From Adiantum capillus-veneris (Eukaryota > Streptophyta > Polypodiopsida > Polypodiales > Pteridaceae), in contig CM043959.1 of assembly GCA_014529385.2 (NCBI GenBank), forward strand, positions 56,898,753 to 56,962,752: a stretch of 64,000 nucleotides of DNA, read 5' to 3'. Numbering within the stretch: position 1 is the stretch's first letter; each line of letters starts with the position of its first letter. Both the position numbers and the translations under genes were made by a program. Of this stretch, positions 24,301 through 35,605 are shown piece after piece. The notes under the pieces were generated by a model that was not told the origin of the DNA, ran no database searches, and saw only the letters and a list, made by a program, of their open reading frames with translations.

Positions 24301-26160
24301 ATTAATGTACGTGATGAGAACACAATGTTCTCTCCCTCTTTGTTTGAAAGGAATGTGACAACTTGGGAGGCCAATGTTTGTCCTTGGTGGTTGGAGTATC
24401 CACTAGGAGTTATTCCAAAGCAAGAGATTGAATTATAGAAGAGTAAGTACCTTAACACTTGTGGCTCTTTTCTTTTGAGAATGTATATATCACTTTAATG
24501 CTAATGTATGTGATATTGTGCTATATGGTTGTTGAGTGAAGGGTTTCAAAATGAGAGTGATGAGTACTTAAAGGAGATGCAAGAAGAGTCTCTCCCTCTT
24601 GTTTTTCATGGAGTTACTCAAAACACCGTTCTCAGGGTACTCCACTAGCAAGAAATGCACTCAAGAAGGGTAAAGGAAAAATGGATCCTCCAAGTACATC
24701 GAGGATAACCACTCCCTCTTCTACGCCTCCCATTGTGCTATCTACAAGCCCGGCATGTCCTCTTTGGCAACCACTATACCCCATATGGCACCCTCTTCTA
24801 ATGTGACAACTACATCCTCATTGGTGTACACTACTTTGTTTGTTGCAGAGTCTTCTCTTGGGCGAGAGGTTTGGGAGAGAAGGATAATCACATGATCTAT
24901 TGATAAATTTAAGAAAATTGTTGGCAATTTTGTCTTCCATGTTTTCTAACTCAAAGCTAATTTGGATAATGCTTGCAGGGTTCCATTACCAAACCGTTGT
25001 AGATGTCTTGCTTGTGGATATTTCACAAATTGATAAGTTTGCCCTTGATAGGTAGATTTGGATAATGGTTAGTTATTTGCATTTTCTTATTGCATTGCTC
25101 TATGGTTTTGAACATGATTTATGTTTGGTTTTCTTGTACCATTAATAAATTTTTTGCAACACAGAATACAAATCTATATAGCAAAGATGGTGTGCCGTGT
25201 CGTGAGGTTGCTAGGCTTATATTTGCAGATTTTCCTACAAGTTTGCTTGTGGATGGTCTAGGACCAATCCCACCGGGTAAGTAACTTTTCTTTGGACTAG
25301 TACTTACAGTTAACTATGGTTGTTTGCTTACATGTCATCATTCACTTTTGTAGAGGGCATGAGTGTTCCCAAGTGGAACACTCATGTTCCCAAGTGGAAA
25401 ATGTGTTCCCAAGTGGAACACATTTTCCAAGGGTCTAGTGACAGGGCGCATGGATGTTGCTCATGAGTTTTTGGCCGATGAGGAGTTTTTAGTCACCATG
25501 TGCATGGCCGAGAATATTGGAGATTTTAGTGCAGATGCAACTAGGGTAGGACTTGTGCTCTTACTTACATGGACCATCATGTGTAATAAGAAGGCATATC
25601 AGCATCCACTCACTAGAGAGGCGGTGAGATACTAAAACTTAGTTTCATAATTTAATTTCCTAACTAAAAACATTATAGCTAGGACATTCATTCTTTGAGA
25701 ATTTTATTTATGCAGGTACTTGATCTTACCATGTTTCTTTGGTATCGTGTTGGCCATCCCGTGCCACACTATGATAGAGAGGCAAGGAGAAAATTGCCGA
25801 GAGATTATTTCCAACAGATTGTAGCTACATGATAGATGATGTGATCTTCCCCATTGAGATTGATGGTGTTATTCTTAGAGGCGGCGCAAAACAGTCTTCT
25901 TTGTTCTTTTGGTAAGACTAGTTTAAAGTATGATACTGCTGAATGTTATAGTATATATGTGTTTGCATTAGGTTTCTAATTTACTTTTTATACGGTCAGG
26001 TGGGTACTGACAACATTTACTGAGCTTCATGACTATGTTTTGGACTTATTTGCGGGGTGTGGTGGTTTGGGCTGAGCTTCTGTGGAAGATATGAGGCATT
26101 GCATGTGTCTAGAGCTAGATGATGTGCTCTATGAAAGATGTATGTCCGACATTGCATGTG
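21367..26160 (+). pseudogene. Decayed multi-exon gene ending in a methyltransferase-like motif
   Basis: Possible exons in order: 21367 (MAPKRDSKKREPPVSPFSN, ended by TGA near 21500), about 21885-22300 (VPLCQLMVYEAIRFARDDVE), 22414-22522 (QYHVSVCCQFLELSRAKEAE, ending at GTAAGT), about 23150-23290, 23460-23720 (SKDPQYLHFGDYKLSRSYMK), 24270-24440 (TTWEANVCPWWLEYPLGVIP), 25160-25275 (DGVPCREVARLIFADFPTSL), 25440-25624 (MAENIGDFSADATRVG) and 25716-26160. The last region reads WVLTTFTELHDYVLDLFAGC, GGLG, a TGA, then CLELDDVLYERC. That resembles motif I (DxFAGxG) and the following acidic ELD of Rossmann methyltransferases, perhaps the N6-adenine/N4-cytosine DNA type. Stops and frameshifts separate most pieces. 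Apart from the methyltransferase-like end, the parts match nothing I recognise. Exon borders are estimates. Confidence 0.5.
21690..21785 (+). repeat. Dispersed ~80-100 bp repeat R2, copy 1
   Basis: CCTTAAATCTCATGTGAGAG, AGGGTGTACGG with a T-run, and GAAAAAGTGGTCTGCGTACA occur here. Related copies lie at about 23990-24050, 24075-24160 and 26462-26545, all between the exon-like pieces of the decayed gene. Copies 1 and 3 share the GAAAAAGTG(G/T)TCT part. Confidence 0.7.
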
Positions 26161-26164
26161 GACC

Positions 26165-26940
26165 TGTGAAATGTTGATTGCAGATGCAGACTTGGTTGAG
26201 GAAACTCTATTCTAACAGTACACACATTGATGTTTTGATTTATGTTTTTATGTACATGGTAGCCATATGACATTGACATGGAATTTTTGTATGCACCATA
26301 CATATCATTTGGATATTTCATTTGTGTTTGTTTTGTACATGGTGGCCACATGATATTCTAATGACTTTGATTGGAGCTTTCCTATGTAGTTAGATTATGT
26401 TGACACTATTGAGAATGTGCTGAATTTTGTGAGATAATAAAATCATCAAAGTGATGGAAATAAGATTTTATGTGAAAGAAATCCCATGTGGGAGCCCAAG
26501 AAAGGGTGTACGGTTTTTTTATGAAGAGTCTCACATTTTATGTACAGGCTCCAAAATACATACAAATGGTGCTTTTTACAAAGTTACATTCTGCATAAGC
26601 ATAGACATGCTTCCACATTTCTTAAAAGTGTTTGGTAGTTGAAGGATTGTACTATGAGGTTTTGAGTTTTTCCACGACACAATGATACTTAAAGATATCA
26701 TTAGTGTTAAATCAGAGTTCAAAAGCTCAAAAAAAATAGTTTCAATTATAAAAGCTCGAAACTGAAAGCTCCCAAAACTAAAATCCCAATGAGGGAGGAG
26801 AATGGGGAAATCCTTACCCTCAACTTCTTCTTTCACTACTCTTGCTTGTTGCACATCGCTCCTTAGCCACACCATGTAAAGAGATAAAGAAGAAGAGAGC
26901 TTGAGTTTTTGCAAGAGTGTGCGTGCATGCGCGCACACAA
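26165..26940. other. No gene recognised
   Basis: It contains one R2 repeat copy (about 26462-26545) and AT-rich sequence. Frames over 60 codons here are not supported by any domain. Confidence 0.4.
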
Positions 26941-26944
26941 ACAT

Positions 26945-27045
<101 letters not shown>

Positions 27046-27094
27046 CACACAAAATGGAGATAGAGGTTGAAAACAAATTCTCCTTTGTCACTAC

Positions 27095-27365
27095 TCAAAA
27101 TGATGATAAGGACTAAAAACATAAGTAGCAATATAATAATAAGCTAGTATGTTCAGTTGTCAATGTGAAACTGCTAGTGAGTTAGCAGACAATTTAAGTG
27201 GCCATCACTCTTGGTAGGTAGACCAAGTCAATGAAGTCTAACCGTAGTACCATTTGGGACGATCCTCGTGTCGGGTACCTCATGCCAGTGATAGATGTAG
27301 GCACAAAATGCATACCAATGCTTCATCCAAGTGTACTTTGTGTTGATATATTGACACGACTTTCA
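27095..27365. repeat. Dispersed repeat R1, copy b
   Basis: TGATGATAAGGACTA, CTTGGTAGGTAGACCAAG, CCGTAGTACCATT and CTCATGCCAGTGATAGATG match copies a and c in order. It begins 50 bases after the (CA)n run. Confidence 0.8.
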
Positions 27366-27369
27366 AAGA

Positions 27370-28240
27370 GCCTCACCAAGCCCAAAACCTTGTGTGTTTT
27401 CAAATGTGATTGGTGTTTGTATTTGCCGTTTTAAGCTCTAGATGGCCAAACTTGGCATTGAGATTTTTGTTCTCTTGTTGGCTCCACAAAATTAAATTCA
27501 AAGAAGGTGCCAGAAAGGTGAAATTGCATGTTGTGATGAAGACAAGAATGAGAGATGAGACTCAAAATATTCTAGCATTTGTAAGAGAAACAACCATTCA
27601 AACCACTCCTTGAAAATTTCACCAAGTTAAATTAATTGCGCGTTTATGCCTTGATTTGATACTTGAGGTCTCATATGATTATTCTAGATTTAATATGGTT
27701 TTTATATAGCTAGCAACATAGGCCTTTGCTAGGATATGAAAGGCTTATATAAAGTGGCAATGTTAGATTGAAAAAAATGGTGTCATTTGATATGTTGTTT
27801 CTTTCAACAAGGTCGCTGCATTATGATTATCTTTTTTATTCATGAAAAAAATTCCATAAGTGGTGAAAAAACATTTTAAGATAGACACAAGTTATGATTG
27901 AGTTACCAAATGAAAGAACATGCTAAATCATGCTAAGAAACACACCTAGTTTACTTATGTACAAAGGTTAGAGACTTGTTGATTCTAAATCAAGAATTGT
28001 CTAAGTCTAGGAAAATCCATAATCATTTCTTAAAACTATTTGTTTAAGGAAAAATGAAGTGTTTTTTATTAGTATTGTTTTGATGCTTCAAAATGTATAA
28101 GCAAGTATTCTTCTCCCCATCTTGGCTAACCCATACTTCCTTGTGTAGCTTGGTGAGGATTTGTTAATGTTTTAGAACTGAACTTGGTAGTGTTATTTAT
28201 AATAGGATGAGGATGCTTACAAAAACTTTTGGTATTTAAC
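27370..28240. other. No gene recognised
   Basis: AT-rich sequence without a supported reading frame, RNA gene or repeat. Confidence 0.4.
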
Positions 28241-28289
28241 TATATTTTCTCAAGAGCTTGCTAGTCGTTGTTAGAGTTCTTCTATAAAA

Positions 28290-28545
28290 AATATGATAAG
28301 GACTACATAATGCAAATGGGAAATACAACATAATAAGAGAGTAAGTACAAGAACCAATGTGAAATAGTGAGCTGGAAAGATAAGCGGTCATCACTCTCAA
28401 TAGGTAGAGCATGTTGATATAGTCTAGGTGTAGTATCATTGACAATGATCTTGGTATATGCTACCTCATGCCAGTCATAAATGTCAGGCAAGAAGTCATC
28501 CAATCATACCATATGTTGACCTTCATATCTCAACATTACCTCTCT
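28290..28545. repeat. Dispersed repeat R1, copy c (3' end of a minus-strand Copia remnant)
   Basis: ATGATAAGGACTACATAATG, CTCAATAGGTAGAGCATG, TGTAGTATCATTGACAATG and CATGCCAGTCATAAATG match copies a and b. It lies directly downstream, in minus-strand terms, of Copia pol sequence. R1 may therefore be the terminal region of that Copia family. Confidence 0.75.
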
Positions 28546-28549
28546 CAAG

Positions 28550-29670
28550 ATCAAATCCATCTCATGTGCTCCAAGCATATCTTAAAATCACCTAAGCTTA
28601 TCTACTCCAAGGGCCTCTATGAAGATGTCTACAACCTTCTAATCTTTCCCCATGTACCTTAACATTAGGTTTTGCACCAACTATATGTTTCTAAGGTTAT
28701 CACTGAACATGCAACAAACCTCTAAACCTGTATGATCAAGTCTCTAGGTGGCATCTCTAGCCATGATACCTCACATGTTCCCACTGCAACACCCTTGCTC
28801 TTAACAAAGCAAATGTGGGGTGCTTCTTGCTGCTCCATGTGATAGCAACCACTCTCAAGTGAGCACATGAACCCATTGGTAGCTCGCTAATCGGATAGAT
28901 ATGAGCTCAATATGTATCTCTATAACAATAGAGTTGAACCTCCATGCCAGCCTAAGGCAATAGTATATAATCCGAAATAGCACTCACATAGTGCAATGTG
29001 CACCTTACTACATCTAGGGTTGGCTTCATGGAAAGCTTCATAAAATGGCTCTCAAGCATAGCCATATAACTCAAATTGGTTTGTGAGATTTAAGTAAATA
29101 AGGCTCCTTGCAATCTAGTATATGGTCATTCTTAAGCATTACCCACATCAACTCTTGTATTTAAATTTTTGCATAAGCGGATAGAAATTGGCTTACAATT
29201 AGCCATACCATACTTTGACAACATATCCAATGTATATTACATTTGTGAGAACCATATGCCCTCTTCTGTGCATATAATCTCAATGGCTAAAAGGTAGTGT
29301 AGTTCTTCTAGAGCCTCAACAACAAACATTTTATTTATAGTCTCTTTCTATGCTCAACTTTAGCCTCAGATTGCCACCAAGAATCAATTCATGGACATAG
29401 ATGCACAAAATCACAATACCTACCTCATTTTCCTACGTATATAAGGAGAAATCCACATCAACCATATGAAACCGATAATAATAAAATAGACTACAATCAG
29501 CTCTTGCTAAAGGCTCTAGGTCCTTGGTGAAGCCCATAAAGTGCTTTTCTCAAGTTACTTAAATATTTAGGATGCCTCACATCCTCATATCCTCTAATCA
29601 ATTCCATATACACCTCTTCTTTCAAGTCACCATGAAGAAATGCATTCTTCACATCCATCTGATGCAAGAC
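28550..29670 (-). pseudogene. Copia RT-RNase H remnant on the minus strand
   Basis: Minus-strand translation near 29660-29520 gives [19 protein letters not shown], then YEDVRHPKY and [13 protein letters not shown], which is the Copia RT palm. Text down to about 28550 is consistent with the rest of RT and RNase H but full of stops. The 5' side ends at a (TC)n(AC)n run at 29.69 kb, so the element is truncated there. Confidence 0.8.
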
Positions 29671-29683
29671 CCAAAAGGATTGT

Positions 29684-29768
29684 TAGCTCTCTCTCTCTCT
29701 CTCTCTCTCTCTAACACACACACACACACACACACACACGAGCACACACACACACACACACACACACA
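29684..29768. repeat. Compound microsatellite (CT)n(AC)n
   Basis: A CT run passes directly into an AC run, broken once by GAGC. It forms the truncation point of the Copia remnant to its left. Confidence 0.97.
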
Positions 29769-30230
29769 AAGAAACTATAGAAATGAGCTTGAAAATGACC
29801 CTATTTTCTATAGATACGTTATATTTGTTTATGCGCTCCGATACTAACTTACCCATTAGACTTGTTAGCTCATGTAATATACCCCCGGATCTGACACCCA
29901 AAGCCCTTTCTGCTATTTGTAGCTCCATTTTGTTTCCACACCTATTAGTTCATTTGGTGATGTCCTTGAAATTGCTTCAATCTTCTTTTATCCATTCTAT
30001 TGGGTTTGGATATTTGGTGTTTAAACTCATTATTTGGTTTTGACATTCTTGCTTATTTATTTCTTATTTTTGGCTCTAAAAAATTAAAGATAATTATAGA
30101 AAATCACTCAAAAATATCAAAATTAATTCAAAATTTTTAATGAAAAACTACTCACTCACACTTGACCTATTTTTTGATGAGTTTCCTCGCTTCTATGGGT
30201 TTTATGGGGTTTACTTTTCAAGGAAACATG

Positions 30231-30432
30231 CAGATTTACATATGTACACATGATTAAGGGCTCATATCCAAAATTGTTTCTAATAATAATTATTTCCCCT
30301 TAGCATGGGCATTTATACGATTAAGGGCTCACAGATTTACATATGTACACATGATTAAGGGCTCATATCCAAAATTGTTTCTATAATAATTATTTCCCCT
30401 TAGCATGGACATTTATAGGATTTTGGAAAATA
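30231..30432. repeat. Tandem duplication, ~101-bp unit
   Basis: CAGATTTACATATGTACACA through CCTTAGCATGG(A/G)CATTTATA occurs twice, starting at 30231 and 30332, almost identical. The duplication is therefore recent. Confidence 0.92.
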
Positions 30433-30774
30433 TTTGCACTCAATGAGAAACTTTTGAAAATCAATAACTTCAAATAAATACCCTTAGTTAAAGAAAATTT
30501 TCAAAAGCAACAAGTTCAAAAGAATGCTTATAATTAGTATATTATTAATTTGTGGAGTCTACACACATTATGCCTCTCCTCTCCTCCTGGATAATAGGTG
30601 ATCTCCAAGGTTGTGTCGTTCATGGGAGCAAAAAATGTATCTATGCATAGCCATGATAGTCTATACCATGTAATGTAGGTCAATGCAACTCAAAGAGTGA
30701 TGCTATACAAGATGAGGGTCTCAACAAATATACTCAAGGGTATCTAATGGCAAGGTTTGATGAAAGTGCTTACA

Positions 30775-31125
30775 AAATAATAAATTTCACAACTATAATG
30801 CTCAAACTAGCTTGGAAAGCTGTTTCGATTTCCATACCCATCTACGTGTGCTCTTGGATTGTTTCTTCATTAGCTTTTGAAGTGGTGTTAGTGGTGGTAC
30901 ATTGATGGGCTGGAGCTTCGGTTGAAGGTGATGATATTTTGTAAGTGCTTATGAAATACTAAATTTCACAACTATAATGCTCGTTGATTTTGGTAGTAAG
31001 AACTAGTTTAAAAAGCTACTTTGGTATCCATACCCATCTACCCGTGCTCTTGGATTGTTTCTTCACTAGCTTTGGAGTGGTGTTAGTGGTGGTACATTGA
31101 TGGGTTGGAGCTTCAGTTGAAAGGT
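30775..31125. repeat. Direct duplication, ~175-bp unit
   Basis: AAATTTCACAACTATAATGC, CATACCCATCTAC(G/C)(T/C)GTG and GTGGTGTTAGTGGTGGTACA occur in the same order from about 30781 and 30957, with scattered differences. Confidence 0.88.
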
Positions 31126-31639
31126 GAAGGATCAATTCATTCGCTTTTATATGGTGTGCCATTGTGCTTCACGACGGTGTTTGTCTAGATAGATTCAATG
31201 CCACGTTGTTCTTGTGTTGAGTTTTAGGTAGCCAAATTGACATTAAATTATTTTGAAGAAGCTTTTGGGGTTTCCAAATTTTCTTGGTTCCTTGCGTACA
31301 TCTTTGGAATGATTGAGTGGGCTATTGTAGCTGCATTGGGGACTCATCATATTGTGTTTTGTAAGGGTTATTACTTGGATATAATAAAATTGTTCTACAC
31401 CCTTGTGGTGTCACTACTATTATTTAATTGTTTTTCCAAGCATGAATTGCATTATAAGTCCAAATCCAAAGTGTTCCAAGGATTACCTTTTTTGCTAGTT
31501 GGTTATTTGGCAAGACATAAAACAATTTTTTGTATGGGATAATTTCCAATTTTTTAGAAAAGACATTGATTGTTGGCAGTATGAAGACTCATTCCATAGG
31601 GCCACTTTCCTTCAATGGTCATTCAAAAATAGTTTGTAT

Positions 31640-32992
31640 AGCTCATAACATTTACTATGTCACCTATATCCACTAATGTTTGCTCTTGAGAACTTTTTGA
31701 AGAGCCAATTATGATTATGACATCAATACCTTTGTGTATAGAATCATTTGATAGTACCAGGCTCAATAACTTTGAACACATAAGCTGCTTGTGCTTTAGA
31801 ATTCAAAGTTGAGCCTCCTATTGAATTTGTTTGATCTTGTTTTTTTAATAGCTTTCATTCCTTGGCTACATGCCATCTGCTTAACATCTCATTTGTTAGT
31901 GGAAAATGACATTTCTTCAATCTTCCTCCATTACTCAAATTGGCCATAATATCTCCATTTAATGTGGCAAGATTTATTGTACAACTGGAAGATAAATCTT
32001 CAATTTAAAATGGTCCAAATTTTTTTCTTGAACTTTGGAATATGTTGTTTCATTGAGTACACCATAATAAGGTCCCCTTCTTTGAACTCTTTGGTGAGGA
32101 TTTTGGAATTAAAGAATTGTTCATGTTTCCTTACTCGAGTGTAGATATGTGCTACTATCTTCAATCTCTCTTCATCAAACTTTTCAAGTTCCTCTATCTT
32201 GTTTGAGGATTCATGTCCATCCACTCAAGTGTTTTTGCTACCCATAGTGTTGGAATAAGAGATTCCTTAGAAACTATTACATCAAATGTGAAGATTCAAT
32301 TGAATGGTGTTGAGTTCAAATCCATCTATTGGGGCCTAGATTATTTAAATTTTCTCACTCCCTAATGTTTGATTGTATCATCATGAAAATGTTCATTTAT
32401 TTGATTTTCATTGCCTCGAGCACCTTGATCTCTTCCTTGGGGTCATTGGTTTCCTCCTCCCCTTGGGCAAGGTGACCGATTAAATTTATTATTATTGCTG
32501 TTGTTGGGTAGTTTGTATCATAAAAGGTGGATTATTTGGTCTTGGTTTTGAGGTGATCTTGGATTTTGATCAAAGTTTCACTGAGTTGCAGGAGCGTACT
32601 TGACAAGGGCCATAAAATGTTGATAATATGACTCTATGTATCTGGTTCCTTGAGTATAATCAATAAATTCATCTTTCATTGAGCTATAAGGTAATCCCAA
32701 GTCACTATGTTTGAATTGACATTATTCTCATCACAATGATCCTTCCACCAATGCTTGGCTATCCTTTAAGTTTGAACTTAGCAATGATGGACTGTTTCTT
32801 GAGAGATAAATGATCCAAGTCAAAGTAATCATCTATATGCTCAATCCAATCCTCAAGAACCTTGCGTACATCTTTGTCTTCTCCACTAAATTTTCCAAGT
32901 TGATATTTTCAAGGCATAGCATTGATGATCGGCGGTTCGGGTATGATTGGTGCATTGGCATTAGTAATCACTCCGTTCCCTCTAGGAGGCAT
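31640..32992 (-). pseudogene. Ty3/Gypsy remnant on the minus strand
   Basis: Minus-strand ATG at 32992 starts MPPRGNGVITNANAPIIP, followed by KFSGEDKDVRKVLEDWIEHI and DDYFDL, a Gypsy-type gag start. At 32224-32000 the minus strand reads KFDEERLKIVAHIYTRV, then KEFKEGDLIMVYSMKQH, like the C-terminal part of Gypsy integrase. RT and RNase H are missing between them, so the copy is internally deleted as well as mutated. Confidence 0.75.
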
Positions 32993-33097
32993 GATAAATT
33001 ATTGCATCATATCAATTTTAAGATAAATCTTCCTGGCTCAAAAAATATATATTGTATTTTTTATTAAAAGTACCTCTTGAAGAAAATAATTTTCAAC

Positions 33098-33109
33098 TCA
33101 TTGATACCA
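33098..33109 (-). other. Possible primer-binding site of the Gypsy remnant
   Basis: The minus strand reads TTTGGTATCAATGAG about 110 bases upstream of the gag start. TGGTATCA matches the initiator-tRNA site, and the following bases differ. The 5' LTR would lie to its right from about 33112, but no second LTR was found. Confidence 0.5.
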
Positions 33110-33218
33110 AATGAGAACTCAAAGATAGAAGAAGATGGAGATTAACAACAATCAAATAATTGAATCAATTCCTACATCGCAAAAATATAAGATTCAATTT
33201 TTTTTTCTAGTGAAGTGC

Positions 33219-33698
33219 CTACAATGGACTTCTCTTTTGTATCTTTTGTGTTATGTACTTGGTGAATCCTGTTGTGATACCCTTCAACAACTGGCTCAAA
33301 CTTGTCCCATACTTTAAGTACATTGTTGAAAGGTTCCATCCATGAGTATGTACTAAGGATCCAATCATATACTCCTCTGCATGTTCATTGTACCATTCTT
33401 GTGTAAGTGACCTATTTGTTATTGGTATCTTTATGGCATTATGGATGGCGGAATTATGATAAGTAAAATAATTGACGGGAAGATGGGAATGTTCAAGAAA
33501 CTCGTTTGGTCTTAACCACCCATCCATGTGATGTATACTGGAAAATTCTACCATACACTTAGGTTCACTACACCCATTGACCAAAATCTTTACCTTGTGA
33601 GGGTAATGAACAAATAATCTCCCAAAATGGTGAAAGAATAGCTTCTTTGGTACAATGCAAAATGAATGTTTAAGGCTGGTAAATATTTTTGGTCCCAT
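33219..33698 (-). other. Unassigned open frame, 159 codons
   Basis: The frame includes HHFGRLFVHYPHKVKILVNG and ITNRSLTQEWYNEHAEEYMI. I recognise no family. Minus-strand sequence upstream (34.1-33.7 kb) has protein-like fragments such as FTVDHLRVHLDGSISLMSQH broken by stops. It may be the last intact part of an older gene or element. Confidence 0.3.
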
Positions 33699-33699
33699 A

Positions 33700-35400
33700 T
33701 ATTAAACATCAGAATATTGAAACATTGTGTTGCTAACACAAAGGGGAGAGTGACTCTTGCCATCCATGTTCCCCTCGTTGGTCACCAAAGAATTTTGTGC
33801 ACATCAATATATAGGACTTTACTTGTGACTAGTATCTCCTTACCCATCTTGGACTAAACCCATTCGATACTCTTGATAATTATTGCCTTATGGTCAAGCA
33901 ATGAAAACTCAGGGTTACCCATGATATAATAGTAGAATGACATGAAAGTATTAGACACAATATTAAATCATTGGATATAATAATCTCTTTTTCTTAACTC
34001 TATCTCATCTAGTCATGTTGAGACATCAAACTTATACTCCCATCTAGATGTACTCTTAAGTGATCAACCGTGAAAGAATATTCACCCAAACCCAACGAGA
34101 AAGTCGGTCAATCATCTACACACACACCATCACTCAAGTTATTCATGAAGTAGTACAGGTTTATGTTACATCTCAAAGGTTATTAATATGAGACACCCCA
34201 ATAGAATTGAAAAAAACAAAATTTTCCAATTTTAAAGGACAAAAAAGATCATAAATTTATATTGAAATAGGTACATTAATACATACATGTCCAATAAAAC
34301 AATTTTTGGATCCTATAATTAAAGTCCTATCCTTGTACCTACTCACATCTTGGATTCAAAGTTCAAAACTTCTATTTGGGTACTTAAGCTCACATCTTCA
34401 TCCTTGTACCATTTCTCCCCACAAAAAATATCTATTGGTGGGAGCACATAAATTAAATTCACATGAGCATGTCATTCATTTATTTCCTCTCTATAAAAAT
34501 AGCTATTTGGGCTCATCCTAATTGAAGATGATTGGGAAAAATACCAAACACACATAGGATTCTCATATGCTTGTGGGGGTTGTACCTAATAATAGTGCCA
34601 TAAGTCCTGCTAAATCATTCTTGTGGTGCATAGTAGAATCAATTTTTTCTTCTTTCAAATCTTGCATATGACCTTCTTACAAAATCAATACCTTTGGTTG
34701 AGCATAAGGGCCTTCTTAGCAAGAATGATGTTTCGATTAGGTACTTTCATAAGTGAGAAAAGATTGGCATAGAGGACATATCTTTTTATATGAATATCAT
34801 CCTCTTGGAAATTTCTTTAACCAAAAGTTGTGGATCAGTCATGTATCTATTAGTATATGATTTAAATGTTTGGGTAGATGTTAATATATAATTCCCATGC
34901 TATGTAGGAGATTGGGACAATGTAATCTCTGGTCCCTCTTGATGTTTGAACCACTTTAAATCCCCAACATACATGAACAATTGAACCCCAATGGCATAGT
35001 TGAAAAAGACATTCCTTACAAAGTCACTTGAAAGTTCATCTAGACAATTAAGGAAATCCATCAAAACACAAACGAAGGGAGATAGAATCTACTTAGTATG
35101 CATGAATACCAAAATTGAGTCTATGCTCTTAATTCAACAAATTTTAATTTTTATATGGGTTTATATCACTATGCATGACGTTGATCTAGTTCTTTATGTT
35201 TCTTTTTGTTCTTTTTGTTCTCATCACACTAGGAAATCTCTTAGACCTCTCATACGAAACTGTTGGGTATTCAAGCCCAATCCAATTTTAATTGGTAGTC
35301 TACTCGTGGGCACATGCCCTTATGGCATGCAATTGCAAGTCAAGTTTGCATGGCAGCCTCTTTTTGCTTTATATACATTGTAAGGTTTACAAAGCAAAGA
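33700..35400. other. No gene recognised
   Basis: Only broken frames are present. A few protein-like fragments near 33990-34090 on the minus strand may belong to the open frame at 33219-33698. Confidence 0.4.
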
Positions 35401-35411
35401 TAATATACACA

Positions 35412-35441
35412 TTAGGAGAAAGCTGGACTCACTTTTGGGCC
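35412..35441 (+). repeat. Left terminal inverted repeat, outer element
   Basis: Thirty bases match the reverse complement of 55466-55495 with a single C/T difference. The Ulp1 stop codon lies 165 bases inward. Confidence 0.88.
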
Positions 35442-35605
35442 TTTCAGTTCTAGAGAGAGAGTGGCGCTCGACCAATGAGGAAGAGGCTAACGTTACGTTG
35501 AAAATCAACATTTTGGAGTCAAGCTCTTAAAAAAAAGGGAGGAAATATTATTTTGGTTCATCAAATTGCACAAATATTATTTTGGTTTATTGCTTCTTGC
35601 ATATT

